From Spongiihabitans sp963422685 (GTDB lineage: Bacteria; Pseudomonadota; Gammaproteobacteria; Arenicellales; Poriferihabitantaceae), in assembly GCA_963422685.1 (NCBI GenBank), contig OY730442.1, forward strand, positions 1,178,001 to 1,242,000: a stretch of DNA of 64,000 nucleotides, in the 5' to 3' direction. This document shows, one piece after another, positions 1 through 8,751 of the stretch. Position 1 is the first letter of the stretch, and every line of letters starts with the position of its first letter. Under the pieces are notes generated by a model, which searched no databases, had not been told where the DNA came from, and was given only the letters and a program-made list of their open reading frames with translations. The position numbers were made by a program, and so were the translations under genes.

Positions 1-268
1 CAGTACAAATTTTAAAAACTTTACAGTATCGATATTTGGACTGCTAACCACATAACCCCCTTTCTTTGATTTCAATAACGTAACGCTTCATCCGACCATA
101 TCCTTTTAGCTGTGATTATCATTATTTTTTTCCAACAGAAAGTTCAACCACGCCCTCAGATATTGTTACTGGCAATTGTATCAACTTGTTGGGGTTCAAG
201 CCTTTTTGATGTATGTTGGTGGCGCAATGCGCAAACATTGAAAATTATTTTTATTTGGAAAAATTAAT
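1..268. other. AT-rich stretch without a recognisable gene
   Basis: This leading segment is AT-rich and lies upstream of the UDP-glucuronate decarboxylase gene. No open frame in it resembles a known protein. It presumably contains the promoter of the downstream gene, but no clear -35/-10 pair can be defended by eye. Confidence 0.5.
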
Positions 269-1228
269 ATGCGTGCTTCATTACCAAAAAGAATACTAAT
301 AACGGGCGGCGGCGGTTTTATCGGCTCGCATCTTTGTGAATACCTGCTCGAACAGGGGCACGAGGTGCTGTGCGTCGATAATTTTTTTACCGGCAGTCGA
401 ACCAATCTTGTTCATTTGCTGGACAATCCCTATTTTGAAATCCTGCGGCATGACATTACCTTTCCCTTATATGTAGAGGCTGACGAGATCTATAATCTCG
501 CCTGTCCTGCCAGCCCGGTTTATTACCAGATTGACCCGGTCCAAACTACCAAAACATCCGTATCGGGCGCAATTAACATGCTGGGCCTGGCCAAACGATT
601 AAAGGTACGCATATTACAGGCATCCACTTCGGAAATTTACGGCGACCCCACACAACATCCGCAGACCGAAGACTATAACGGCAATGTAAATCCCATCGGT
701 TCTCGCGCCTGTTATGACGAGGGCAAGCGCTGCGCGGAGACATTGTTTTTCGATTACCGGCGGCAGCTCAATCTGGATGCAAAGGTTGTGCGCATCTTCA
801 ACACCTATGGCCCCCGCATGCGTCCGGATGACGGCAGAGTGGTATCAAACTTTATTGTGCAGGCCCTGCAAAACAAGGATATCACCGTCTACGGAGATGG
901 GTACCAGACCCGCAGTTTCTGTTACGTCAATGACCTGGTAGAAGGCATGGTCGCCATGATGGATACGCAATCGGATTATAGCGGACCGGTTAATCTGGGC
1001 AACCCCGATGAGATCAGTATTCTGGAGCTGGCTGAAAAGATAAAAAAGTACACTGGATCCAGGTCAAAAATCGCCTACCGACCGCTGCCGCAAGATGACC
1101 CCGGACAGCGTCTGCCGGATATCACCAGAGCAAAGAAAGACCTGAACTGGGAACCCGTCATTTCCCTGGAGGAAGGACTTAAACCAGTCATTGACTATTT
1201 TGAAAAGCGGCTCCAAATTGGTAATTGA
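269..1228 (+). CDS. uxs: UDP-glucuronate decarboxylase (UDP-xylose synthase), SDR family
   Basis: Predicted to convert UDP-glucuronate to UDP-xylose with bound NAD+, feeding cytoplasmic polysaccharide synthesis. The extended-SDR Rossmann motif GGGGFIGSH lies at residues 13-21. A serine region, STSEIYGDP, lies near residue 119, and the catalytic YDEGK has Tyr149 and Lys153. The segments HLLDNPYFEILRHD and CPASPVYYQIDP are typical of UXS proteins rather than of epimerases or dehydratases. At 319 residues it has the usual bacterial UXS length. The ATG start places the Rossmann motif at the usual distance from the N-terminus. It heads a polysaccharide locus whose other enzymes lie on the opposite strand. 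UDP-xylose could also be converted to another pentose, which the sequence cannot decide. Confidence 0.9.
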   Translation: MRASLPKRILITGGGGFIGSHLCEYLLEQGHEVLCVDNFFTGSRTNLVHLLDNPYFEILRHDITFPLYVEADEIYNLACPASPVYYQIDPVQTTKTSVSGAINMLGLAKRLKVRILQASTSEIYGDPTQHPQTEDYNGNVNPIGSRACYDEGKRCAETLFFDYRRQLNLDAKVVRIFNTYGPRMRPDDGRVVSNFIVQALQNKDITVYGDGYQTRSFCYVNDLVEGMVAMMDTQSDYSGPVNLGNPDEISILELAEKIKKYTGSRSKIAYRPLPQDDPGQRLPDITRAKKDLNWEPVISLEEGLKPVIDYFEKRLQIGN

Positions 1229-1404
1229 TGCTTGCAATAAAAAAGCGTCTTGTGATGGGTGGTGCGGGCCGCATTGGTTTACATCCCTGGGAAAGGGGGG
1301 AAACAGAAAGTCGGGGAAGGGTGGTCAATATTAACGTGCATTTTTTCAAGTGGTAATAGCCCTGCCCTCGAATTCCGGTTATAACCGTGTAGGGATTTGT
1401 TGCC

Positions 1405-1800
1405 TTGTCGGCTGACCTGCACACGAACCGAACTTCGCAAACTCAATTGCAGGAATTCTCATCGATATTCAGGTATGGCTTGGTTTTTTTTCTATTCTTT
1501 TGTCTGGTCCTGGCAGGCACAATATTTTTCAATCTGAAATCGCAAATAGGGACAGCCGCCGGCTTTAACCTGAAATATTTTGGCTTGGCCGTTATCGCAC
1601 AGGCGACAGCTTCATGGCTGGCCATCATTGCCTGGAAGCAGAATCTCAGTCTGCATGATATAAAAGGCCTTTCGTTTGCTGAATGCAGCGCATCAATGGG
1701 CCTCCAGGCGGTTGGAAAATATGCGCCAGGCAAGATTCTCGGTTCAGTGGTGAGGTCGATCACAATCTGGAATAAAATATGCCATTGGTTTTCGGGCTGA
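1405..1800 (+). pseudogene. truncated flippase-like (LPG-synthase TM family) membrane protein
   Basis: The 131-residue frame begins at TTG and has two to three hydrophobic segments followed by LQAVGKYAPGKILGS. That motif matches the GQVVKYIPGKIW segment at the same relative position in the intact 309-residue flippase-like gene immediately downstream. Full-length family members have eight or so membrane segments and about 300 residues, so this is an N-terminal fragment. No continuation is visible in the other frames between the stop and the next gene. I infer a decayed tandem paralogue. A short functional membrane protein is less likely but cannot be excluded. Confidence 0.6.
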
Positions 1801-1955
1801 AAGCGCCGGGCCGCGGGTCGGCACTGTGAATTAATTTTGACTCTTACCCAGACCAGGCGGATAGCTTCAATTTTTTAATAATAGTGATGTAAAGCAATAA
1901 TGCTCATTAAAAAATAGCATAGTTTGAGGAAGTTAATACATTGTTCCATGTATAA

Positions 1956-2885
1956 ATGTCAATCATAAAGATGTTTTCCAGATATAAGCGACTGGTCAGG
2001 CAAGTACTTTTCTTCCTTGGGTTGTTATTTGTCGCAATACTCGTCGGGCAAAGCTGGGAAGAAATATCACTGATTATCTGGAAAATAGATGGAATAAAGT
2101 TCTTGATTTCTATTGTTATTGCACTCTTTGGTAATTTTACAATGGCTATTATGTTTAACCGGTTGTTGGCCAAACATGGTGTATTCATTACAGGCAGGCT
2201 CGCGCTAAAACTTTATATGACAGGGCAGGTGGTAAAATATATTCCAGGAAAAATATGGACAGTGGCATATCAGGCATCACATGTCAGCAATTTGGCCAGC
2301 GCTATGAGTGTACTTCTGGTAAACATGGAAATGATGCTGACTATTATGTTAATGACCACATTTGTAGCATTTTCCTTGTTTTACTTTCCTGATCATCCAT
2401 TATTCGCATTTTTAATATTATCTGTTGGAATGATATTTTTTCTTGTTCTTTACAAAACCAGAATTACTTTGGAAATGTTACGTTACCTGGCAAAGAGAAT
2501 TAAAGTAATCGGTGATTTTTCTGAGATGGAAACTACGCCGCCAACATTCGCTTCAGGGTGGATTTTTTACATAGTGTTCATATTGACTTACATACTTTCA
2601 TATACATTTATGTTTTACGCTATATTCGGTTTGTCATTTCAGGAATCGGCTTTTCATATATCCTTGCTTTCCCTAGCGTGGATAGCGGGGGTGATAATCT
2701 TTATCTTTCCAGTGGGGATAGGAGCCAGAGAATTAATTTTCGTGGCAGGATCACATTATATCGTGCCAGAGCAAACGATCGCATTCCTGGTATCCATAGC
2801 CGTAATTACCCGTTTCTGGCAAATAATACAGGATTTATCCGGTGTCTTTACCGTTACTCTTTTAAAGAAAGACAGAGTGGATTGA
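1956..2885 (+). CDS. flippase-like membrane protein (lysylphosphatidylglycerol synthase TM family)
   Basis: This 309-residue protein is mostly hydrophobic, with about eight predicted membrane helices. It carries the family signature VVKYIPGKIW near residues 89-98 and a late FPVGIGARE motif (residues about 248-256). Both are typical of the AglD/UPF0104 family of inner-membrane proteins, thought to assist translocation of lipid-linked substrates. It lacks the C-terminal soluble synthase domain of MprF, so aminoacylation of lipids is not expected. Its place beside sugar-nucleotide and glycosyltransferase genes suggests a role in surface glycan assembly. It converges with the ATP-grasp gene, with only a few bases between the two stops. 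The exact substrate is unknown. Confidence 0.75.
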   Translation: MSIIKMFSRYKRLVRQVLFFLGLLFVAILVGQSWEEISLIIWKIDGIKFLISIVIALFGNFTMAIMFNRLLAKHGVFITGRLALKLYMTGQVVKYIPGKIWTVAYQASHVSNLASAMSVLLVNMEMMLTIMLMTTFVAFSLFYFPDHPLFAFLILSVGMIFFLVLYKTRITLEMLRYLAKRIKVIGDFSEMETTPPTFASGWIFYIVFILTYILSYTFMFYAIFGLSFQESAFHISLLSLAWIAGVIIFIFPVGIGARELIFVAGSHYIVPEQTIAFLVSIAVITRFWQIIQDLSGVFTVTLLKKDRVD

Positions 2886-2892
2886 GTAATTT

Positions 2893-4074
2893 TTACGCGA
2901 TCTTTACACGTATTAGTTGATTTATATTTTTTGTTTTTTCCAGCATTTCTTCATTTGAATTGTATCGCAGGATAACTACGCCTAATTTCTGACACATAAA
3001 ATCGGTTATGTGATATCCCTTTCCCCCCCATATTACAGTCTTATAAATATTATTTTCAATCTCACTATCTATAATTATCTCTTTTACTATTCCATTTGTA
3101 TGACTCATTATGCAATGCCGACCACAGTAACCGCTTTGTATGGAATGTGGAAAATATCCGCAATCCATACCTGCTTCAGCCATAACAATCCATCTGGCCC
3201 AATCAATATTGCAGGCAAGCTGCACGGGGTACGGGTATAAATCTCCAGAACATCTTCGCGTGATTTCAATTATTGTAAAATTTCCATCATTAGCGAGATA
3301 TTGAAAATGTAGAACTCCATCTACTAGATTTAAAGCTTTCGCAAGTTTATTGGCTTGTATGACAAGCTGTTCAGAAAATATATCGGAATATACCGACGGA
3401 GCGGCTGATGTAGTGACCAGATATGGATTGATATATGAAAACTCATTATCGGTGAAATAAAGTCTAACTTTCCTGTTAATGACAAAGGCACTAAAACTGT
3501 GTAGCGATCCTCCAAAGAACGATTCAACTACAATTTTTCCAGCACGGGATAGCTGAAATGCCCTGTTTGCGGCTTTTTTATACTCATGATCATTGTTGAC
3601 AATACAAACGCCTTTTCCACCGGTTAAGTCAACAGGTTTTATAACTAACGGATAGTCAGATTCATTTGTCGCAAAAAGTGCATCTTCAAATGAGCTGTAT
3701 GACCTAGCATCTGGCGTAGTTAGTAGAACCTCTTTTGATACTATTTTGAATAGATCCTTACGATGTAATGTTAGGGAAGTTTCGTAACTATCATGTCCTG
3801 GTATCGCCAACTTCTCAGCGACGTATGATGCTGTTATGGCTCCAAAATCATTAGCGCATGAACATATTGCATCAATTTCCACCTTAACTGCCAGTGCCAA
3901 TATATCTTCCCTATTGGAAAAGTCTGCATAAATGTATTCATCAGCATATTTATGCCCTATCAAAGATGGATCATTGCCTGTGGTTATAACGCGGAAGCCA
4001 AGCTCTCTTCCTGAAACGATTAACGGGATCTCGGAGTGGCTGCCGTTTAGAACGAGTAATTTTTTCCTGGACAC
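2893..4074 (-). CDS. ATP-grasp domain ligase of unknown substrate
   Basis: The protein has a pre-ATP-grasp Rossmann-like region (KKLLVLNGS... then ADEYIYADFS), then an ATP-grasp fold. The glycine-rich loop is PVDLTGGKGVCIV, and the metal-binding strand is FTIIEITRRCSGD. The organisation resembles carbamoyl-phosphate-synthase-like ATP-grasp proteins, which join a carboxylate to an amine by way of an acyl phosphate. I place the start at a GTG just before SRKKLLVL. An upstream TTG at 4146 would add about 24 residues with no family resemblance. It follows the radical SAM gene closely on the same strand, so the two are probably cotranscribed. The substrate could be a sugar acid or an amino acid attached to a surface glycan, but this is inference. 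Confidence 0.7.
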   Translation of the reverse strand: MSRKKLLVLNGSHSEIPLIVSGRELGFRVITTGNDPSLIGHKYADEYIYADFSNREDILALAVKVEIDAICSCANDFGAITASYVAEKLAIPGHDSYETSLTLHRKDLFKIVSKEVLLTTPDARSYSSFEDALFATNESDYPLVIKPVDLTGGKGVCIVNNDHEYKKAANRAFQLSRAGKIVVESFFGGSLHSFSAFVINRKVRLYFTDNEFSYINPYLVTTSAAPSVYSDIFSEQLVIQANKLAKALNLVDGVLHFQYLANDGNFTIIEITRRCSGDLYPYPVQLACNIDWARWIVMAEAGMDCGYFPHSIQSGYCGRHCIMSHTNGIVKEIIIDSEIENNIYKTVIWGGKGYHITDFMCQKLGVVILRYNSNEEMLEKTKNINQLIRVKIA

Positions 4075-4149
4075 TGCTATTGAATATCTTGAATTACAAA
4101 CTATTAATTGATGCCTTAATGTAAAAGCCAGGTTTGCGAATAACAAGAA

Positions 4150-5343
4150 TTAAATGAACCGGTCAAATTCATCGACGACACTGATTGATTCGAAATCTTC
4201 TACAGAATTAGACAGCTTAATTACTTCAAGGTTAGAATCATGGCGAAGACAATGAAAATTGCAGTGTTTTCCCGGGTCAAGATACGCCATGGTTTCTTTT
4301 CTTTTTTCACTGTGCCACATTTCAGAAAAACTCGTATTATGCAATTCACCAATACGCATATCATCCTTGCCTCGCCAATATGGACAAACAAAAGCCCCGG
4401 ATGGGCATATCAGTGTTCGCAATTCAGTTGCAGGGCATTTTTTATAATCCTTGGGCTGGTCTTGTTGTATACCTTTGAGTGAATATTCAAGATTGATTGC
4501 TTTCATTATTTTGAAAGTATCGGTCTCAAGCACATCCAGTTGATCAATTTGACTCCTGGCCTCATCCATTTTCTCAGCATCGTGTTGCATTAAAGCATGG
4601 GCTACATTATTTCTAAATTGATAACTTGGTTTCACTTCGAAGTAGTCACAGCCAATATCCCGCGCTAATTCAGCCGCCTGAAATATTTCATGGGTATTGG
4701 ATTCAATGCCCGGGCCGTCATTCTCGGTTTGAATCAAATATGAAAACCCCAGCTTACCCGTTTTTATTTCAGCTAACATCTTCATATTTCCAATAATATA
4801 GTCAAATTTTGACCCACCTTTTTTTGCAGGCCTTAATTTCGAGAATAGCTTGTCGGTTGCGACATCCACTGAAACACGAGTCCAACTGGAATACCTAGCA
4901 ATTATATCCAGGTGCTTTCGTATGAATGTACCGTTAGTGGTAATACCGATATGTATATCGTGTACTCCTAGATATTCCATGAAACCACCTATTGCCGGAT
5001 GAGCCAGGGGTTCTCCGCCGCCAATCAGGACAACAGCTTTTACCCCCGCAGTATAAAACTCCTCGCCCATTTGCATTAATCTTTCGTTAGAAAATCTGTT
5101 TTTTGTTTTCATGATGTCCTGGCTGATACAACCAGGGCAAGCCAGGTCACAAGCCTCCGTCGTGTCAAGCTCCACTACGAGCGGGTTGCTGGTTCCTTCT
5201 CTCCAGTTGGTCTCGCGGATTTTTTCCAACACAAATTGCTGGTGCAATTTGTGGGTCAGATTCATCGTTTTAGACAAAGTAAATACCTGTGGTTCTGAAA
5301 CATAAATATTGCCGGCTATAGTTGTTTTGTGAGCATATTCCAC
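4150..5343 (-). CDS. radical SAM protein with C-terminal SPASM-like cysteine domain
   Basis: A CxxxCxxC radical-SAM motif, CDLACPGC, is present with Cys65, Cys69 and Cys72. It is followed by a GGGEPLAHP segment that binds SAM. The C-terminal 80 residues contain several further cysteines (CPATELRTLICPSG, FVCPYW, KHCNFHC), as in SPASM domains that bind auxiliary iron-sulfur clusters. Such enzymes modify peptides, sugars or cofactors by radical chemistry. The 397-residue length is normal. It lies between a WecF-like transferase and an ATP-grasp ligase in the same direction. No RiPP precursor peptide was seen nearby, so a glycan or small-molecule substrate is more likely. The specific reaction is unknown. 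Confidence 0.8.
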   Translation of the reverse strand: MEYAHKTTIAGNIYVSEPQVFTLSKTMNLTHKLHQQFVLEKIRETNWREGTSNPLVVELDTTEACDLACPGCISQDIMKTKNRFSNERLMQMGEEFYTAGVKAVVLIGGGEPLAHPAIGGFMEYLGVHDIHIGITTNGTFIRKHLDIIARYSSWTRVSVDVATDKLFSKLRPAKKGGSKFDYIIGNMKMLAEIKTGKLGFSYLIQTENDGPGIESNTHEIFQAAELARDIGCDYFEVKPSYQFRNNVAHALMQHDAEKMDEARSQIDQLDVLETDTFKIMKAINLEYSLKGIQQDQPKDYKKCPATELRTLICPSGAFVCPYWRGKDDMRIGELHNTSFSEMWHSEKRKETMAYLDPGKHCNFHCLRHDSNLEVIKLSNSVEDFESISVVDEFDRFI

Positions 5344-5389
5344 GCTTTATATATGTAAAAAAGAATGGTCGAATACCTTAACAAACGAA

Positions 5390-6463
5390 TTATTCTACAC
5401 TTAATGGGTTATGAGAAATTATTTGCTCCCACTGACGCAACAGATTCTCTTCAGAAAAAGTATTTTTAACTATTTTCATATTATTTTTCATGAACAGTGT
5501 ATCCGGTGGTAAAAGAGAAAAATCATCAAAGTCATACACCTTCAAGCCTAATTCTTCAAGAAATTTCCACGTTGTAATGCTATTTCTCAGATAAACTTTC
5601 TTCCCGCCGCCTAATAAGGTTGTAATATTACCCATGGCCTGCTGTCTTTTGTGACCAAATATCGCTATATCTACATTTGACAACATCTTCTGGTATTGTT
5701 CAAACGGCAGCAGCGTTTTTATTGCGGTAAATTTCTCGCCAAAGATACGCTTGCCTTCAAGGGAAACTTGCTTCGCATACGTCATATCACCATATGACAA
5801 AGGAGCAATGATACGTATATCATTTTTTTTAAATGGTTTTAGTAATGCAAAGATTTCAAGATGATTGTTGCTCCTGTCGGCAGAGTTACCAATTAAAACT
5901 GTTTGAGTTTTCTGTTTTATTCCGGGAAGGAGAGGATGGTAACAATTTGATGGATACAGAAAACTCCGAAATAAGGTTGCGTTTGTATCATACCATTCTT
6001 TTGCAAGCGCATAATCGCCCTCGTTATAGGTAATGATCTGCCTTATTTTCTTTATGACCGTTTTCCTGAAATATTCGTATACCCTGTGGTGAATACGAAC
6101 CTTTTCCAGCATCTTGTAGAAATACAGGTCTTTGCCCCAGATGCACCAGTAAGACTTGTGCGCAAGTGAAGGAAACAGATACAGATAGAAAAGTAATGCC
6201 GGGGACGCCAGACAATGAATAATGATTTTTTCAGATTTAAACAGGGTGCTTAATAATAATATATTAGGGATGGGTGAAAAAAAGCCTGGGGCATATATGG
6301 TCCGAATACCGTATTTTTCCAGGCCCGGTTTTTTAAGTCTGTAATGAAATAAAAATTGATCTTCAAGGCTTACATTATTACGCTGCAGGAATTCGAAAAA
6401 ACCCTCTGAAAATTTAGGATCGTTAAATACATGTAGCATTTCGGAACTGAAATTATTCTTCAT
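5390..6463 (-). CDS. WecF-like 4-acetamido-4,6-dideoxygalactose transferase (GT56)
   Basis: The 357-residue protein resembles the GT56 family (WecF/RffT), which transfers Fuc4NAc from its dTDP form to lipid-linked enterobacterial common antigen intermediates. Family-typical segments visible are HCLASPALLFYLY, YWCIWGKDLYFY, TVLIGNSADRSNNH (nucleotide-sugar binding region), AIFGHKRQQAMGNI and TLLGGGKKVYLR. It probably acts at the cytoplasmic face of the inner membrane. A DegT-type aminotransferase in the same direction at 7.5-8.7 kb could supply a 4-amino-sugar donor. The neighbouring genes are not a classic ECA operon, so the acceptor glycan may differ. Confidence 0.75.
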   Translation of the reverse strand: MKNNFSSEMLHVFNDPKFSEGFFEFLQRNNVSLEDQFLFHYRLKKPGLEKYGIRTIYAPGFFSPIPNILLLSTLFKSEKIIIHCLASPALLFYLYLFPSLAHKSYWCIWGKDLYFYKMLEKVRIHHRVYEYFRKTVIKKIRQIITYNEGDYALAKEWYDTNATLFRSFLYPSNCYHPLLPGIKQKTQTVLIGNSADRSNNHLEIFALLKPFKKNDIRIIAPLSYGDMTYAKQVSLEGKRIFGEKFTAIKTLLPFEQYQKMLSNVDIAIFGHKRQQAMGNITTLLGGGKKVYLRNSITTWKFLEELGLKVYDFDDFSLLPPDTLFMKNNMKIVKNTFSEENLLRQWEQIISHNPLSVE

Positions 6464-6579
6464 AAAGACACACCGAGAGTTTCCGCATTGATCAGTGGAT
6501 GGCGTATAACCATGGAGAATTAAAAAATTTATTTAATGCTGTACAAGCCCGCATAAGAGAAAAATAATACACAAGTCAT

Positions 6580-7311
6580 TTATCTGGCAGCTTTTCTGAA
6601 TATTAATTGATAACCATGGGGCATGAAATGATCTTCGGAACATAAAATTCTTATGAACCTTGCAGGAAGATTATTGAATAAAATCAATAACGGTAAAAAC
6701 AATATTAGTATTGAAGCCGGGTTTTTATTTTCAACCCAGCCGGTTATGGTTTTACTAAAAGCTATATTTACCAGCAGAAAGTATGTCTCAACCGGATGAC
6801 CAGTCGGAGTGCATTGTTCCATGACAAAGCCGCTTTTTGATTCGAGTTCCTGAAATCCATGAATCGTGAGTCGAATAAAATCTCTGGGCTCGTCATGCAG
6901 TGGATATAAAAAAGGCACTGACATTATTAATTGTCCTTTCTCCGACAGGACGTGATCTACACCGGATAACAGCCCGTCAGTATCCGATATATGCTCAAGC
7001 ACGTCTAATAAAAGCACCGTGTTCACTGCGCCATTTTTTATAGGAAGGTTCAAGGCATCGCCATAAATATCGGGAACACTCCCATACCACCGGGTTGCAG
7101 TTTCGTAATAATCCAGCCCGATATACGAACAATGCTCCGATATGTGTTTTTTTGGCCACTTATCAAAACACCCAATATCAAGCACAATATCTCCTGGCGT
7201 GATGTTTTCAAGGAGATTAATTATTTTACTGCGGCCACCGCCCAACAGCCATTGTGGATGCAGCAGCATGCCGGCAATCGGTCGAATTATTCTTCTAAAA
7301 AAATTCAGCAT
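6580..7311 (-). CDS. class I SAM-dependent methyltransferase (type 11)
   Basis: Motif I is VLDIGCFDKWP near residues 43-53, followed by an acidic motif II (YIGLDYYE). The post-motif NTVLLLDVLEHISD and motif III LIMSVPFLYPLHDEPRD are characteristic of Methyltransf_11 proteins found in polysaccharide clusters. The 243-residue protein ends with a hydrophobic segment (NPASILILFLPLLILFN) that may attach it to the membrane. The substrate is probably a sugar or lipid-linked glycan, inferred from its place between glycosyltransferase and sugar aminotransferase genes. The motif I cysteine in place of the second glycine is common in this subgroup. Confidence 0.75.
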   Translation of the reverse strand: MLNFFRRIIRPIAGMLLHPQWLLGGGRSKIINLLENITPGDIVLDIGCFDKWPKKHISEHCSYIGLDYYETATRWYGSVPDIYGDALNLPIKNGAVNTVLLLDVLEHISDTDGLLSGVDHVLSEKGQLIMSVPFLYPLHDEPRDFIRLTIHGFQELESKSGFVMEQCTPTGHPVETYFLLVNIAFSKTITGWVENKNPASILILFLPLLILFNNLPARFIRILCSEDHFMPHGYQLIFRKAAR

Positions 7312-7548
7312 TGTGTATTAAAGCACGGATTCAATATGACTTTTGTTCAATTCCCGGGAAAGCACATCAGGCCTCATGCCAGATTTCCCATAGTATCAGC
7401 AAGGGAAAACCACCGGCCTTATGTGGAACCACGCCCAGGGCAGGGCCCGGAGGCTGGAATCCCACCTATCCGCTCACAGCGCAATTACGCCGGAGCAGCA
7501 TACCCGTCAAACTCATACAACTCTGTTTCGCTGTGACTGTCCGGCTCT

Positions 7549-8715
7549 TCAGGGCCCCGCAATGCGGCAAACAGCCTCAACCACCCGGCCTATCTGGTTT
7601 TGTGTCAGAGAAGGCGACAGCGGCAGGCTTATGGTTGACCTGCCGTACCGGGTCGCGTTGGGAAAATCTGCTGGCGTCCAGCCGAACTTTTTCTGGTAAT
7701 AAGGATGTTCTGGAATGGACAAGTAATGCACACCGACGCCAATCCCTAACGCCGTGAACAGGTCGAGCGCATCATCCCGGTTGCGGGTTACGCATTGTGC
7801 GGTCAACTGGATGGTAAACAGGTGAAAGGCATGGCGTGTATCGGGTTCCGGCGCTGCGGGCAGCACCACAGGAAGAGGTTCGAATTCTCGCATATAGTAA
7901 TTCCAGAGGTCCGCTCTGCGGCGCCAGTTCGCTTCCGCTTTTTTTAGCTGATGAATCCCTAGGGAGGCGGCCAAATCGGTCAGATTATATTTAAACCCGA
8001 ATTCCTGCACCCGATAGTGTTTGTATCCGGCGTTACCAAATCGCTGCCACGCATCCTGCGACATGCCATGCAGGGACAGGGTTTTCGCCCGGTTCATTAA
8101 TTTTCGGTCTTTGCCCAGAATCATGCCGCCTTCAGCGGTGGTCATATTTTTCGTGGCATAGAAGCTGTAACAACCGAAATCACCGAAGGTCCCCGCGGGC
8201 TTCCCCTGGTATCTTGCTTCCACCGCATGAGCGCAGTCTTCTATCAGCATAAGGTTATTGCGCTTGGCGATGTGCAATATCTGCTCCATTGGGCAGGGTC
8301 GACCGGCAAAATGAACCACCAGTATGGCCTTCGTTTCTGGCGTTATTTTTTCATCAATCCGGGATGGTTCGAGATTGAGCGTTTCAGGATCAATATCGAT
8401 AAGCACTGGTGTAGCGCCGCTGTGAATGATCGCGTTCACCGTGGCGCAAAATGTCATGCTGGTGGTGATCACTTCATCCCCGGGGCCTATCCCGGCCGCC
8501 GTCAGTGACAGGTACAGCGCGGCCGTACAGGAATTGACCGCGGCGGCATGGTTGTGACCCACCCCCTGATACGCGGCAAAATCTCTTTCAAACAATTTGA
8601 CTTTAGGGCCAGTACCTATCCAGCCCCGGGTCAGACTGTCAATCACCTCGGCTATTTCCTCATCACCGATAGCGGGTTTACCAAATACAATAAAATCGTT
8701 GTCTGCCATAGGCAT
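7549..8715 (-). CDS. DegT/DnrJ/EryC1/StrS sugar aminotransferase
   Basis: This PLP-dependent aminotransferase acts on a nucleotide keto-sugar. Visible features are AAVNSCTAALYLSL (cofactor phosphate-binding region), LIEDCAHAVEARY (the aspartate that contacts the PLP pyridine nitrogen) and FYATKNMTTAEGG with the Schiff-base lysine. The 388-residue length is typical. A start at 8709 (MADND) is nearly equivalent to the one given. It is likely cotranscribed with the upstream GT2 gene, 36 bp away. The family includes ArnB and WecE types, and the WecF-like gene downstream makes a 4-amino-4,6-dideoxy product plausible, but the sugar cannot be fixed from sequence alone. Confidence 0.85.
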   Translation of the reverse strand: MPMADNDFIVFGKPAIGDEEIAEVIDSLTRGWIGTGPKVKLFERDFAAYQGVGHNHAAAVNSCTAALYLSLTAAGIGPGDEVITTSMTFCATVNAIIHSGATPVLIDIDPETLNLEPSRIDEKITPETKAILVVHFAGRPCPMEQILHIAKRNNLMLIEDCAHAVEARYQGKPAGTFGDFGCYSFYATKNMTTAEGGMILGKDRKLMNRAKTLSLHGMSQDAWQRFGNAGYKHYRVQEFGFKYNLTDLAASLGIHQLKKAEANWRRRADLWNYYMREFEPLPVVLPAAPEPDTRHAFHLFTIQLTAQCVTRNRDDALDLFTALGIGVGVHYLSIPEHPYYQKKFGWTPADFPNATRYGRSTISLPLSPSLTQNQIGRVVEAVCRIAGP

Positions 8716-8751
8716 GATGCCGTTATATTCGCGGCGTTTTATTCGGTCACT

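Noticed and set aside
4075..5389. Possible RiPP precursor peptide near the radical SAM gene
   Set aside because: The flanking spaces are only a few to about 75 bp and contain no short ORF with a leader and cysteine- or glycine-rich core.
7311..7757. 148-codon plus-strand frame between methyltransferase and aminotransferase genes
   Set aside because: Its composition and content are those of an antisense shadow of the aminotransferase end; no domain recognised.
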